Assembly: GCF_019249295.1 (NCBI RefSeq)
Contig: NZ_JAESDH010000019.1
Location: 40,344 to 104,343 of the forward strand
DNA from: Alteromonas antoniana
GTDB taxonomy: Bacteria > Pseudomonadota > Gammaproteobacteria > Enterobacterales > Alteromonadaceae
Length of the DNA: 64,000 nt
Direction: 5' to 3'
Part shown: in pieces, positions 54,563 to 63,925 of the stretch
How the letters are laid out: every line of letters starts with the position of its first letter
Numbering within the stretch: position 1 is the first letter of the stretch
Program-made: the position numbers and the translations under genes
The notes under the pieces: model-generated
What the model saw: only the letters and a program-made list of their open reading frames with translations
Database searches by the model: none
Told to the model about the DNA's origin: nothing

Positions 54563-54786
54563 CTGTCGTTTGCTATACCTTTCACTTGTATAAATAAATA
54601 TACGATCTAACTGTCAGCACTATTTACTGTGCGTTTTGAGCTACTATTCTAACGTAAATAGACCCTTTACGCGCAGTTTTTTCCGTTACACTGAATAAGA
54701 TCGCCTGTTTGCCGATATAGTATCAGCTGAACGAAAATTCAACAGTAGTCTGAATTAGCGCCATTCGAAACAGAAGGTGAGAAACG

Positions 54787-55848
54787 TTGAGAAAATTCAC
54801 TTTAAAAACCCTGCTGGCAGTATTGCTGGCGCTGCCGGCGATGGTATCGCTTGCGGTAACGCTGAAAAATGATGCGCCCGAAACTTATACCGTCAAAAAG
54901 AACGATACGCTTTGGGATATCGCCAGTTTGTATCTGGATAAGCCCTGGCTATGGCCGGAGTTATGGCGTAACAATACCCAAATCGTAAATCCGCATCTTA
55001 TTTATCCGGGGGATGTGCTGCGCATTCGTATGGTTGACGGCAAACCGGTGATGGAAGTTGTCAGAGACAAAAAGCGTATGACGCTGTCGCCTGAAATGGT
55101 CAAAGAGAACAAACCTTCCCCCATTGGCATGCTGCCCTGGTCTGCCATTGCGATTTATGTGAATCAGAACGAAATTATCAGCGAAGACGATTACGACATG
55201 TTGCCATATCTGCTGGGTAATCAGTCTGCATCTCTCAACTTTGTCACAGATGATGTGGTATTGAGCCGACGCTACGGCCGTCCCGACGATCAGTATCGCG
55301 TCGTTCGCAAGCAGTCTACTATTCGTGACACAGAAGGCGAGGTGCTGGGCATTCAAATTCACCATGTGGCCGATGCCACCATGCTGGAAGAGTCGGCGGG
55401 AGCACAGTGGTTAGTCAAAGTTGACGACTCAAACTTCGAAGCCCGGCGTGGCGACCGGCTATTCTCAGGCGAGTTCACCGATGCGCAGGATATGGTTTTA
55501 CAGGCTGCAACCGACCAGCGCGGCCATGTAATAGGCAATCTTCATCAGCACAACTTGTTGGGTAAGCATGATGTGGTCATCGTAGATTTAGGCAGTAGTG
55601 ACATTGCTCCTGGAACGGTGATGGGGTTATACGCTCAGGGGCCTGACATTATCGATGGTGAGAAGCCGCGTTACGCCAATGAAAGTAATGTTGTAAGAAG
55701 CGTGTTTAACGATGGCAGCACTGTTCAGCAGCCGGCGCTCAAAGTGGGCGAAGTCATAATATTTAAAACATTTGATAAAGCGAGTTACGGCATCATTACC
55801 CGTACCAATGGGGTAGTGAAAGACGGTTTTATTGTCGCAAAACCGTAA
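54787..55848 (+). CDS. LysM domain peptidoglycan-binding exported protein
   Basis: A 353-residue protein with a signal peptide (LLAVLLALPAMVSLA) and one LysM domain right after it (YTVKKNDTLWDIASLYLDKP ... NPHLIYPGDVLRI, about residues 36-80). The remaining 270 residues form a conserved family region seen beside dprA in many gammaproteobacteria. The start is a TTG with GAAGGTGA upstream. It may bind cell wall in the periplasm; its exact role is unknown. A hairpin follows it in the 30-base gap before dprA. Confidence 0.9.
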   Translation: MRKFTLKTLLAVLLALPAMVSLAVTLKNDAPETYTVKKNDTLWDIASLYLDKPWLWPELWRNNTQIVNPHLIYPGDVLRIRMVDGKPVMEVVRDKKRMTLSPEMVKENKPSPIGMLPWSAIAIYVNQNEIISEDDYDMLPYLLGNQSASLNFVTDDVVLSRRYGRPDDQYRVVRKQSTIRDTEGEVLGIQIHHVADATMLEESAGAQWLVKVDDSNFEARRGDRLFSGEFTDAQDMVLQAATDQRGHVIGNLHQHNLLGKHDVVIVDLGSSDIAPGTVMGLYAQGPDIIDGEKPRYANESNVVRSVFNDGSTVQQPALKVGEVIIFKTFDKASYGIITRTNGVVKDGFIVAKP

Positions 55849-55878
55849 TCGGAGTGCCGTACTCAATCAGGGTACGGC

Positions 55879-57003
55879 ATGATGACAAGTCATACATTAT
55901 CGCCAGCGCAGTCCGCCTGGCTTTTTTTATCTTCAAATTCTAAAGTACAGCCCGCACAGTGGACGACAGCGCTATCCCATTACGGCGTAACTGCCGAACA
56001 ACTAGCTGCTCTGGCCGGTGCGCCTGACGTACGGAATCAGTTGGAACCTGTGCTGACTGAGGCGTTGCAGCAATGTAACGATACCTTAATCAAACGCACT
56101 GACGCATGGCTTCGCCAGTCAGAAATGCATCATATCGTCACGCCGGGTGACAGCGACTATCCGGCATTATTCAGCACGCTGACCCATCAACCGCTAGCAC
56201 TGTTTGTGAATGGCAATCCACAGCAACTCCTCAAGCCGCACCTGGCCATCGTTGGCAGTCGGCGGGCCACGCATACGGGAAAAGAGACTGCATATAATTT
56301 GGCACGGGCATTAAGCGAAAGCGGGATAAGTGTGGTCAGTGGTTTGGCACAGGGCATCGACAGTGCTGCACACAGGGGCGCGCTGTGTGGGGAAGGAAAC
56401 ACGATCGCCTTTGTTGGCACGGGTCCCGATAGTATTTACCCGGCCCAGAACCGTGCACTGCATAACGATATTATTGCTAATAATGGTTGCGTGATAAGTG
56501 AGTATCCTCCCGGTACGCCACCGCGTCGTTATCACTTTCCCCGTAGAAACCGGTTGATTGCTGCCATGGCAATGGGGGTATTAGTCGTAGAGGCAAAAAT
56601 TAAGAGCGGCACCTTGATAACTGCAAATTTGGCCGCAGATATGGGCACAGACGTTTTTGCTGTACCGGGTAACATTACTAACCCCATGTCTGAAGGTTGC
56701 CACTGGCTGATTCAGCAAGGTGCGAAGCTGGTAACTTGTGTAAAAGACATTCTTGACGAATTTCCTGCACTGGAGCCCGCCCCGGTATTGAGCGAACAAA
56801 ACCGCAGTCAAAAAAGTGAAGCGAATCGCTTGGCAACCGATAAATTATTAGATAGTGTGGACTTCGACGTCACACCTGTAGACGTTATAGCCGAACGCAG
56901 CACCTTGCCAGTATCAGCAGTAATGGCAGCATTACTAGAATACGAGTTGCGTGGTTTGGTAGCCGCCGTCCCAGGGGGTTACGTTAAATTGAGGGGGAAA
57001 TAA
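55879..57003 (+). CDS. dprA: DNA processing protein DprA
   Basis: A 374-residue protein with the DprA/Smf Rossmann-like domain: [43 protein letters not shown] and [20 protein letters not shown], followed by a C-terminal winged helix ([20 protein letters not shown]). DprA loads RecA on incoming single-stranded DNA during natural transformation, but the gene is also present in many non-competent species. It is followed by smg after two bases. Confidence 0.97.
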   Translation: MMTSHTLSPAQSAWLFLSSNSKVQPAQWTTALSHYGVTAEQLAALAGAPDVRNQLEPVLTEALQQCNDTLIKRTDAWLRQSEMHHIVTPGDSDYPALFSTLTHQPLALFVNGNPQQLLKPHLAIVGSRRATHTGKETAYNLARALSESGISVVSGLAQGIDSAAHRGALCGEGNTIAFVGTGPDSIYPAQNRALHNDIIANNGCVISEYPPGTPPRRYHFPRRNRLIAAMAMGVLVVEAKIKSGTLITANLAADMGTDVFAVPGNITNPMSEGCHWLIQQGAKLVTCVKDILDEFPALEPAPVLSEQNRSQKSEANRLATDKLLDSVDFDVTPVDVIAERSTLPVSAVMAALLEYELRGLVAAVPGGYVKLRGK

Positions 57004-57004
57004 C

Positions 57005-57481
57005 ATGTTCGACATCCTCATGTATCTGTTTGAGAACTTCATTCATAGTGAAACTGAAATCCGGGTTGATCAGGACGAGCTGACTGATGAACTGGTGCGC
57101 GCCGGTTTTCACCATGATGAAATCTACAAAGCGCTGGCGTGGCTGGAAAAGCTGGCGGCTTTGCAGGAAACAGATATCAAACCTTACTTTTGCAAGGGCT
57201 TTAGCTCCAGCTTAAGCCGGATTTACACGCATGAAGAAGAGATGCGCCTTGACGTCGAATGTCGGGGTTTTCTGCTGTTTCTGGAACAGGTTGGTGTGCT
57301 CGATGCGTCGACCCGTGAGATGGTCATCGACAGAGTCATGGAAATTGATTCCAAAGAATTCTGTCTGGAGGATCTCAAGTGGGTGGTGCTGATGGTGCTG
57401 TTCAACGTGCCGGGAAAAGAAAATGCGTATGCGCAAATGGAAGATTTGTTATTTGAAGAGTCAGATGGCGTATTACACTAA
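57005..57481 (+). CDS. smg: Smg family protein
   Basis: A 158-residue protein that starts [16 protein letters not shown] and ends in the segment [22 protein letters not shown], which define the Smg (DUF494) family. Function is unknown. It sits between dprA and the zinc-finger gene in the usual gammaproteobacterial order. Confidence 0.95.
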   Translation: MFDILMYLFENFIHSETEIRVDQDELTDELVRAGFHHDEIYKALAWLEKLAALQETDIKPYFCKGFSSSLSRIYTHEEEMRLDVECRGFLLFLEQVGVLDASTREMVIDRVMEIDSKEFCLEDLKWVVLMVLFNVPGKENAYAQMEDLLFEESDGVLH

Positions 57482-57514
57482 GTTCACGCTGCGCCAGCTT
57501 AGCTGGCGCTGACT

Positions 57515-58063
57515 ATGTCAAAAATAGATCATTCCCTGTTCAGCGCGCATGAGCATGCGTTAGAGCACGCGTTAGGCGAATGCCCGGAATGTGGCAAGCC
57601 GCTCCAGATCCGTAATAGCAAAGCCGGCCCCTTCGTTGGGTGTACCGGTTATCCTGACTGTCACTTTAGTAAACCACTTCACGATACCCAGACAACCGTA
57701 TTAAAAGTCATGGACGGCAGCCATTGTCCCCAGTGTGATTCACCGATGGCGCTGAAAAAAGGCCGCTACGGAATGTTTATAGGTTGCACACGTTTTCCTG
57801 ATTGTCATCACATCGAGCCGATTAAACAGCAGGAAGATACCAAAGTGACCTGTCCGAAATGTCGCAAGGGACATTTGATTGAGCGTACAAATAAATACGG
57901 CAAACGGTTTTTTTCCTGTAATGATTATCCTAAATGTCGATATGTGCTAAATTTCCCGCCAGTACAGGCACAATGTCCTGAATGTGGCTGGGGGGTGCTG
58001 ATTGACAAAAAAGGTCAGAAGCAGTGTCCGCAACCCACTTGTGGTTATAAAGAAGTAACTTAG
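57515..58063 (+). CDS. yrdD: Topoisomerase I-type zinc-ribbon DNA-binding protein (YrdD-like)
   Basis: A 182-residue protein made of four zinc ribbons of the type at the C-terminus of DNA topoisomerase I: CPECGKPLQIR ... CTGYPDC, CPQCDSPMALK ... CTRFPDC, CPKCRKGHLIE ... CNDYPKC, and a final CPECGWGVLI ... CPQPTC. There is no topoisomerase catalytic domain. It may bind single-stranded nucleic acid; function unproven. It is 14 bases before tsaC. Confidence 0.94.
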   Translation: MSKIDHSLFSAHEHALEHALGECPECGKPLQIRNSKAGPFVGCTGYPDCHFSKPLHDTQTTVLKVMDGSHCPQCDSPMALKKGRYGMFIGCTRFPDCHHIEPIKQQEDTKVTCPKCRKGHLIERTNKYGKRFFSCNDYPKCRYVLNFPPVQAQCPECGWGVLIDKKGQKQCPQPTCGYKEVT

Positions 58064-58076
58064 AGTTCCCATTCTC

Positions 58077-58652
58077 ATGCAAGAACAATCTACACATTCT
58101 GACAATACCAATGATCCGGTTGTAGACGCTTTTAATGCGGGCTCACTGATTGTTTACCCTACCGAAGCGGTAATGGGAATAGGCTGTGATCCCGATAACG
58201 AGGACGCGGTAAACCAATTGCTCGCACTGAAGCAGCGCCCTGTCGAAAAAGGCGTCATTCTTATCGCGGCTACCTATTCACAGTTGCTGCCCTATGTGAA
58301 TGACGATGCTATTGGTCTTGACAGACGCACAGAGATTTTTTCAAGCTGGCCCGGGCATATCACCTGGGTGCTGCCAAAGGCAAAAGCAACGCCGACCTGG
58401 CTTAGCGGCGAACACGACAGTATTGCGGTCAGAGTGACATCACACCCGGTAGTATGCGAGCTTTGCCATAAACTGGGTAAACCGTTAGTTTCTACCAGCG
58501 CGAACCTTAGCGGCCAGCCGCCTGCCATGTCAGTAGATGACGCAAAGGCAGTATTTGGCGACAGCGTGTATTACGTAGAGGGACCGTTAGGCGGACGCGA
58601 TAAACCCAGTGTTATTAAAGATGGCGCTACCGGACAAATTATCAGGGGATAA
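58077..58652 (+). CDS. tsaC: Threonylcarbamoyl-AMP synthase TsaC (RimN/YrdC)
   Basis: A 191-residue YrdC-domain protein. The motifs LIVYPTEAVMGIGCDPDNED, ALKQRPVEKGVILIA, STSANLSGQPPA are visible. It makes threonylcarbamoyl-AMP from threonine, bicarbonate and ATP, the first step of the t6A37 tRNA modification. It is followed by hemF after three bases. Confidence 0.97.
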   Translation: MQEQSTHSDNTNDPVVDAFNAGSLIVYPTEAVMGIGCDPDNEDAVNQLLALKQRPVEKGVILIAATYSQLLPYVNDDAIGLDRRTEIFSSWPGHITWVLPKAKATPTWLSGEHDSIAVRVTSHPVVCELCHKLGKPLVSTSANLSGQPPAMSVDDAKAVFGDSVYYVEGPLGGRDKPSVIKDGATGQIIRG

Positions 58653-59591
<939 letters not shown>

Positions 59592-59599
59592 GCATACAA

Positions 59600-59628
59600 C
59601 TACAGCGCTGACATCGTCAGCGCTGTAG
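59600..59628. repeat. Perfect inverted repeat after hemF
   Basis: Arms CTACAGCGCTGAC and GTCAGCGCTGTAG (13 base pairs) with a three-base loop. No U tract follows on either strand. It is followed by about 120 bases rich in short GC inverted repeats up to 59730. Confidence 0.75.
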
Positions 59629-59846
59629 GCTGGCGGCACCAGGCTTCGAGCCATATTCACTGGCACTGTCGTTCAGGTACCCGCTCCCCGGGGGAGAGTA
59701 GACTGCCCCGGCTTATCCGGGCGACGTTACATCTTGTTTTCTCCTTTCTTCCGTAATATTACTTCTCGTCTGCTTTGAAACCCGTCACAGTGTACCGTTA
59801 GCTTCAGTGTCTGGTTACGAAAAGCACTGTCTCCAAGGCAGCAGAA

Positions 59847-59910
59847 TTGACCTGGATCAAACGGTTAAGGTGCTGCGCTACCACGTGTTTTTAACCTTGT
59901 TTTAGATCAA
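59847..59910 (+). promoter_or_regulatory. Two FNR-like sites upstream of ompW
   Basis: TTGACCTGGATCAA (59847-59860) and TTGTTTTAGATCAA (59897-59910) each match the FNR consensus TTGAT-N4-ATCAA at nine of ten positions, and their centres are exactly 50 bases apart. They lie 60-123 bases before the ompW start. In E. coli ompW responds to FNR, which supports oxygen control here. Confidence 0.6.
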
Positions 59911-59969
59911 TGTTTTCACGCCGCTCCGGGATTAGAGTTGCCTCATCAACGAAAACCGGGAAACACACC

Positions 59970-60641
59970 ATGAAAAAATCTATTATCACCAGCTGCGTAG
60001 CTGCAGCCCTTCTCAGCACAACCGCATTTGCTCATCAGGCAGGCGATATTATCGTTCGGGGTGGACTGACTACCGTTGCACCAGACGAGTCTACGTCTAA
60101 CATCGTCGTAGGCGGAGGCGACCTGGGTGTCGATCTTGCTATCGATAACAATACGCAACTGGGTCTGAATCTGGCTTACTTCATAACCGACCAGATCAAC
60201 ATTGAGTTACTGGCGGCAACCCCATTCAAACATGATGTTGACTTTGGTGTTGTGGATCCGCTGGGTACCGGCAACCAACTGGGCGAGGTTACTCATCTGC
60301 CTCCTACAGTCACTGTTAACTATTACTTTAACGACGCGTCCTCGGCGTTCCAGCCATACGTCGGTGCTGGCGTAAACTACACGTTTATTTTTGACGAAGA
60401 GTTCACCGGCGCGAATGAAGAAGCAGGGCTTGCGGATTTGTCGCTGGATAATTCATTTGGTTTGTCAGCGCAGGTGGGGATGGATTACATGCTTGACAAA
60501 AACTGGCATATCAATGCATCAGTTCGCTGGATTGATATTGATACAGAAGCCTCTTTCAATCTGTCAGGAACAGAGGGAAGCGTTGGCGATATCGAAATCG
60601 ATCCCTGGGTTTACACCGTGTCGGTAGGTTACACATTTTAA
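59970..60641 (+). CDS. ompW: Outer-membrane protein OmpW
   Basis: A 223-residue protein with a signal peptide (KKSIITSCVAAALLSTTAFA) and an eight-strand beta-barrel of the OmpW family: AGDIIVRGGLTTVAPDES, LGLNLAYFITDQINIELLAA, PYVGAGVNYTFIF and the closing VYTVSVGYTF with terminal phenylalanine. The ATG at 59970 is chosen because the signal peptide begins there. OmpW-type barrels form a hydrophobic channel and respond to oxygen and stress. Confidence 0.96.
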   Translation: MKKSIITSCVAAALLSTTAFAHQAGDIIVRGGLTTVAPDESTSNIVVGGGDLGVDLAIDNNTQLGLNLAYFITDQINIELLAATPFKHDVDFGVVDPLGTGNQLGEVTHLPPTVTVNYYFNDASSAFQPYVGAGVNYTFIFDEEFTGANEEAGLADLSLDNSFGLSAQVGMDYMLDKNWHINASVRWIDIDTEASFNLSGTEGSVGDIEIDPWVYTVSVGYTF

Positions 60642-60681
60642 TGGCCTGATTGCCTGTCTTGCAGTTTGCACTACTGCTTTT

Positions 60682-60709
60682 TGGCCCTCATGACTGAGGG
60701 CCATTTTTA
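60682..60709 (+). terminator. Terminator of ompW
   Basis: Arms TGGCCCTCA / TGAGGGCCA with a four-base loop and a run of T. It overlaps the stop codon of the convergent haemoglobin gene. Confidence 0.9.
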
Positions 60710-61143
60710 TCTGCCGCGTTAACCATATGGTCTGCCAGCGCATCCAATGCGTTCAATAGCTTCTCCGCAAGTTGCACATCCGTAACCGTCTCATACATTG
60801 CTTTTCTCATGCAGTACATCCATTGTGCTTTAAGCGTTGGGGTGACCGTAAATGGCAAGTGTCGGGCCCGAAGTCTTGGGTGTCCACGCTCTTTTTCATA
60901 ATGATTCGGGCCGCCCAGCCACATCATCAAATACAGATAGAACACATGCCGGATGCGTTCCAGAGGTAGCGGATGAATTGCGTACAGGTCTGCTACCATG
61001 GGATCTGAACTCATGATATCGTAGAATCTGTTTGCCAGTTGGCGAACTGCTGGTTCTCCACCGATGGCGTCGAAGGGGGTGGCCGGCTTTTTCAAACGCG
61101 CTGCCGAGTTCGATTCTCGTTTAAAGAAGTTTAAGAGGCCCAT
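60688..61143 (-). CDS. Group II truncated haemoglobin
   Basis: A 151-residue protein whose first 25 residues are a basic tail (MGLLNFFKRESNSAARLKKP) before the 2-on-2 globin. The globin shows IGGEPAVRQLANRFYDIM, the group II hallmark WLGGPNHYEKERGHPRLRARHLPF, holding the proximal histidine, and a tryptophan in the G helix (AQWMYCM). Such proteins bind oxygen or NO, or act in redox chemistry. The start codon overlaps the aroE start codon on the other strand by two bases; no clear ribosome-binding site is seen, so the true start may be further in. Confidence 0.9.
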   Translation of the reverse strand: MGLLNFFKRESNSAARLKKPATPFDAIGGEPAVRQLANRFYDIMSSDPMVADLYAIHPLPLERIRHVFYLYLMMWLGGPNHYEKERGHPRLRARHLPFTVTPTLKAQWMYCMRKAMYETVTDVQLAEKLLNALDALADHMVNAADKNGPQS

Positions 61144-61960
61144 GAAGAAATTCGCTGTTTTTGGTAATCCAATAGCTCATAGTGTATCACCGACTATTCA
61201 CCAAATGTTTGCCAAAAACTGCGGGGAAACTATTAGCTATGAAAAGGTTTTGGTGCCGCTGGATGACTTTGAGCAGGCATTATCGAGCTTCTTTTCTGAT
61301 CCTATGGCAATGGGTTGCAATGTAACGGTACCGTTCAAGCAACAGGCGTTTGAGCTGGCCTCCGATAATTCGTCGGCAGCAAGAGCTGCGCAAGCGGTTA
61401 ATACGCTTTTCAAAGACGGTAGTGGCGATATTCACGGTTACAATACCGATGGCATGGGATTGGTTCGCGATCTTATCGCTCATGGTACCGAGCTAAAAGA
61501 TAAGCGTATATTGCTTATCGGTGCTGGTGGGGCTGCACGCGGCGCGATTATGCCTCTGATTGATGAAAGTCCGGCTTCTATCGCAGTGTTTAACCGCACA
61601 CGCTCCAAAGCACAGGAGATGGTGGACACGCTGTCTCATGATCGTCTTGCGGTGATAGACAAACACAACCTGAACGACTTCGCTGCAGATATTGTCATTA
61701 ATTCAACGTCTGCCAGCCTGAGTAATACATTACCCGATGGCGTTAGCCCGCAATTATTCACGCATTGCGAACTTGCCTACGATATGGCGTACGGGAAGAG
61801 CCGGACCGTATTCATGGGATACGCGCAGCAACATGGTGCCAGAAAGCAACTGGATGGACTGGGTATGCTGGTGGAGCAGGCCGCCGCGGCGTTCACTATC
61901 TGGACAGACAAATCTCCTGACACGGCCCCAGTTATACAATTCTTACGGGACAATGTCTGA
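61142..61960 (+). CDS. aroE: Shikimate dehydrogenase
   Basis: A 272-residue enzyme, the E. coli length, that reduces 3-dehydroshikimate with NADPH. The start MKKFAVFGNPIAHSVSPTIH is well conserved, with AAGAGG upstream, and the catalytic lysine lies in NVTVPFKQQAFELA; the NADPH-binding motif is IGAGGAARGAIMPL. An in-frame ATG at 61064 lies inside the haemoglobin gene and is rejected. The promoter and ribosome-binding site must lie within the divergent gene. Confidence 0.97.
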   Translation: MKKFAVFGNPIAHSVSPTIHQMFAKNCGETISYEKVLVPLDDFEQALSSFFSDPMAMGCNVTVPFKQQAFELASDNSSAARAAQAVNTLFKDGSGDIHGYNTDGMGLVRDLIAHGTELKDKRILLIGAGGAARGAIMPLIDESPASIAVFNRTRSKAQEMVDTLSHDRLAVIDKHNLNDFAADIVINSTSASLSNTLPDGVSPQLFTHCELAYDMAYGKSRTVFMGYAQQHGARKQLDGLGMLVEQAAAAFTIWTDKSPDTAPVIQFLRDNV

Positions 61961-62151
61961 TACAACAGCACGGTCTGGCGTTACTAACACTCTTTACTGA
62001 TTCCCCTAAAATGAAAAGAAGGTCAAGTGAAAGCGAAGCCAGAGAGCCTGTTACAAGATAAACAGAGGAAAACGGCCTTTGTTTGACGTATACCGCTGTT
62101 CTTACTGACCTGGTACGTGTTTGCCATCTTCTCCAGCGCGATCTTTGTTAC

Positions 62152-62691
62152 TTACTTTTCCTCTTCTGCTAAGTAGTCGTTCTTTAACTCAACATAATTC
62201 ACCGCTGACTGGGCAAGAAAGGCCATTTCCTTATCATTGAGCCGACGTCTCTTTGTCATTGGATTTCCAACATATAAAAAGCCACTTTCTAATGTCTTAT
62301 TGGGAGGTACCAGTGTGCCTGCACCAATGAAAACATCATCCTCTACAGTCACGTTATCCATTATCACAGCACCCATTCCGACCAGAATGCGGTTGCCGAG
62401 CTTGCAGCCGTGCAGCATACACTGATGCCCTATCGTGACATCGTCACCGATAATCAGCGGGTAGCCGTCAGGTAGCCCCGGTGTTTTTCGGGTAACGTGC
62501 AACACCGTGCCGTCCTGTACGTTGGTTCTTTTACCAATAGTAATAGTATTTACGTCACCTCTCGCGGCCACCAGAGGCCATATACTTGAATCATCGTTAA
62601 TGGTGACATCACCGGCAATGACTGCTGACGCATCTATATAACACCGCTCACCTGTTTGAGGAGTAAATCCTTTATAGCTACGAATAGGCAT
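62152..62691 (-). CDS. yrdA: Gamma-carbonic-anhydrase-like hexapeptide protein YrdA
   Basis: A 179-residue left-handed beta-helix protein with hexapeptide repeats (ASAVIAGDVTIND, VAARGDVNTITIGKRTNVQD, VIMDNVTVEDDVFIGAGTLV). Metal-binding histidines are seen in LHVTRK and IGHQCMLHGC. Proteins of this family resemble gamma carbonic anhydrase but activity is often absent. It lies downstream of aroE on the other strand, a common neighbourhood. Confidence 0.93.
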   Translation of the reverse strand: MPIRSYKGFTPQTGERCYIDASAVIAGDVTINDDSSIWPLVAARGDVNTITIGKRTNVQDGTVLHVTRKTPGLPDGYPLIIGDDVTIGHQCMLHGCKLGNRILVGMGAVIMDNVTVEDDVFIGAGTLVPPNKTLESGFLYVGNPMTKRRRLNDKEMAFLAQSAVNYVELKNDYLAEEEK

Positions 62692-62988
62692 AACTGCTCC
62701 TTTCTGGATTCTGACTGTGAGTACAGGTTACGCGAAAATCAGAGTCAGTTACATTGAGACTCGTTGAAATGTGCAGTGATAAATTCAGATAACAGAACAT
62801 GGAAATCAACCCCAATGTCGAAGTGTTATCAGCGATTTGGTCCTGAACTCGATAAGGGGAAGGCTCATAGAAAAGGGCGGGTGCTGCTTGTGCGAACTTG
62901 CTCCCCGCAACAGCGTTGAAGATTGCTTTGCCGGTTAGCTATAAATCATCAATAAAAGCCATGGATAGAAGAGGGGTGACCAGTAGGG

Positions 62989-63384
62989 ATGAATAATCAA
63001 CATATTGAGTGCTTTGATAAACTAGTCTACTTCTTGGGAATACCGTCAGGCCTGTTGGTCAAGTTATTAAGAAGTACCGGAGCCAATTCCCATTCTTGGA
63101 TTGAAACCGTCCTTGGCAGTTATCCCAGCTGTATCTTCGTACTGGGAGGCGCGGTCATCATTAAGCGCCTTCGCGACCGACTTACCTGTAAAGCACTGAC
63201 AACCTTCATTGCTGGGGCGGTTACTTATGAATGGAGTCAGCGCTATATAAAGGGGGTATTCGACGTGTCTGATTGCATCGGCATAGGGATAGCATCACTC
63301 ACCATGTATGGGTTATTACATGTTGGCTACGGTAAATCGTCCCACAATATCGATGAAAAAGCCCTCAATATGAACAGCAACTAA
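62989..63384 (+). CDS. Small membrane protein, possibly VanZ-like
   Basis: A 131-residue protein with three likely membrane segments (about residues 46-58, 69-82 and 95-112). The part TYEWSQRYIKGVFDVSDCIG resembles the conserved E-x2-Q ... G-x-FD-x2-D of VanZ-like proteins, but the similarity is short and I could not confirm it. The first 40 residues are polar. It is the last gene before the rRNA operon and appears monocistronic. Function unknown. Confidence 0.5.
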   Translation: MNNQHIECFDKLVYFLGIPSGLLVKLLRSTGANSHSWIETVLGSYPSCIFVLGGAVIIKRLRDRLTCKALTTFIAGAVTYEWSQRYIKGVFDVSDCIGIGIASLTMYGLLHVGYGKSSHNIDEKALNMNSN

Positions 63385-63423
63385 TCAATCAAACGCAATA
63401 TGACACTTTTTTTAAAATAAGTG

Positions 63424-63451
63424 TTGACGCTGAAACTAAAATCTCTAAAAT
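63424..63451 (+). promoter_or_regulatory. rRNA promoter 1
   Basis: TTGACG (63424-63429) and TAAAAT (63446-63451) with a 16-base spacer, followed by a GC-rich discriminator GCGCCTCC. An AT-rich stretch precedes it. Confidence 0.8.
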
Positions 63452-63574
63452 GCGCCTCCGCTTCGACGGGAAAGTTAAACAACTGACCAGAAAAGCTAGT
63501 CACTACTAACTTATTAAGTCAATAGTGGCGAGAGTTCCAAGAAAATGCTTTCAAAAATAAAATTGAGAAAGTGG

Positions 63575-63602
63575 TTGACTTAGAATTCAGGTTGCGTAGA
63601 AT
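63575..63602 (+). promoter_or_regulatory. rRNA promoter 2
   Basis: TTGACT (63575-63580) and TAGAAT (63597-63602), 16-base spacer, discriminator GCGCGCCTC. An A-rich block just upstream (63551-63570) looks like an UP element. Confidence 0.85.
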
Positions 63603-63687
63603 GCGCGCCTCGCTTCAAGGAGATGCATAAGCAACAACTTGAAGGGTTTTCAGCAAGACGCTTTAGAAAATAACTTTCAAAAAGATG

Positions 63688-63715
63688 TTGACACTGAAAA
63701 CGAAACGCGTAGAAT
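63688..63715 (+). promoter_or_regulatory. rRNA promoter 3
   Basis: TTGACA (63688-63693) and TAGAAT (63710-63715), 16-base spacer, discriminator GCGCGTCCC. It has the best -35 of the three and shares with promoter 2 a block from CGTAGAATGCGCG to CGCTTCA. Confidence 0.88.
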
Positions 63716-63818
63716 GCGCGTCCCGCTTCAGGGGAAACCACTGAAGCAAAGGCTGATTCACTAAGGTGGCTCAGCAAGACCAAAAGAAATTTTGCGAGCA
63801 AAATGTTTTTTGGTCAAA

Positions 63819-63925
63819 CGTTCTTTAACAATTTATAACAAGACAATCTGTGTGGGCACTCGTTAAGAGTGTCAGCAACGACGATTCATATTTTGTTGGT
63901 TTTTTTAAAACTAACATTTCGATTT
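63819..63925 (+). promoter_or_regulatory. rRNA leader with boxA antitermination element
   Basis: TTCTTTAACAATTTATAACA (about 63821-63840) matches the boxA/leader sequence of gammaproteobacterial rrn operons, followed by CAATCTGTGTGGGCACTCG, the usual RNase III stem start. Confidence 0.8.

Noticed and set aside
59876..59892. CACGTG palindrome upstream of ompW as parS
   Set aside because: Only the central six bases match; the flanks do not fit the consensus.
62470..62490. A further parS-like sequence in yrdA
   Set aside because: Only one half-site (ACGTGCAACA) matches; four fixed positions differ.
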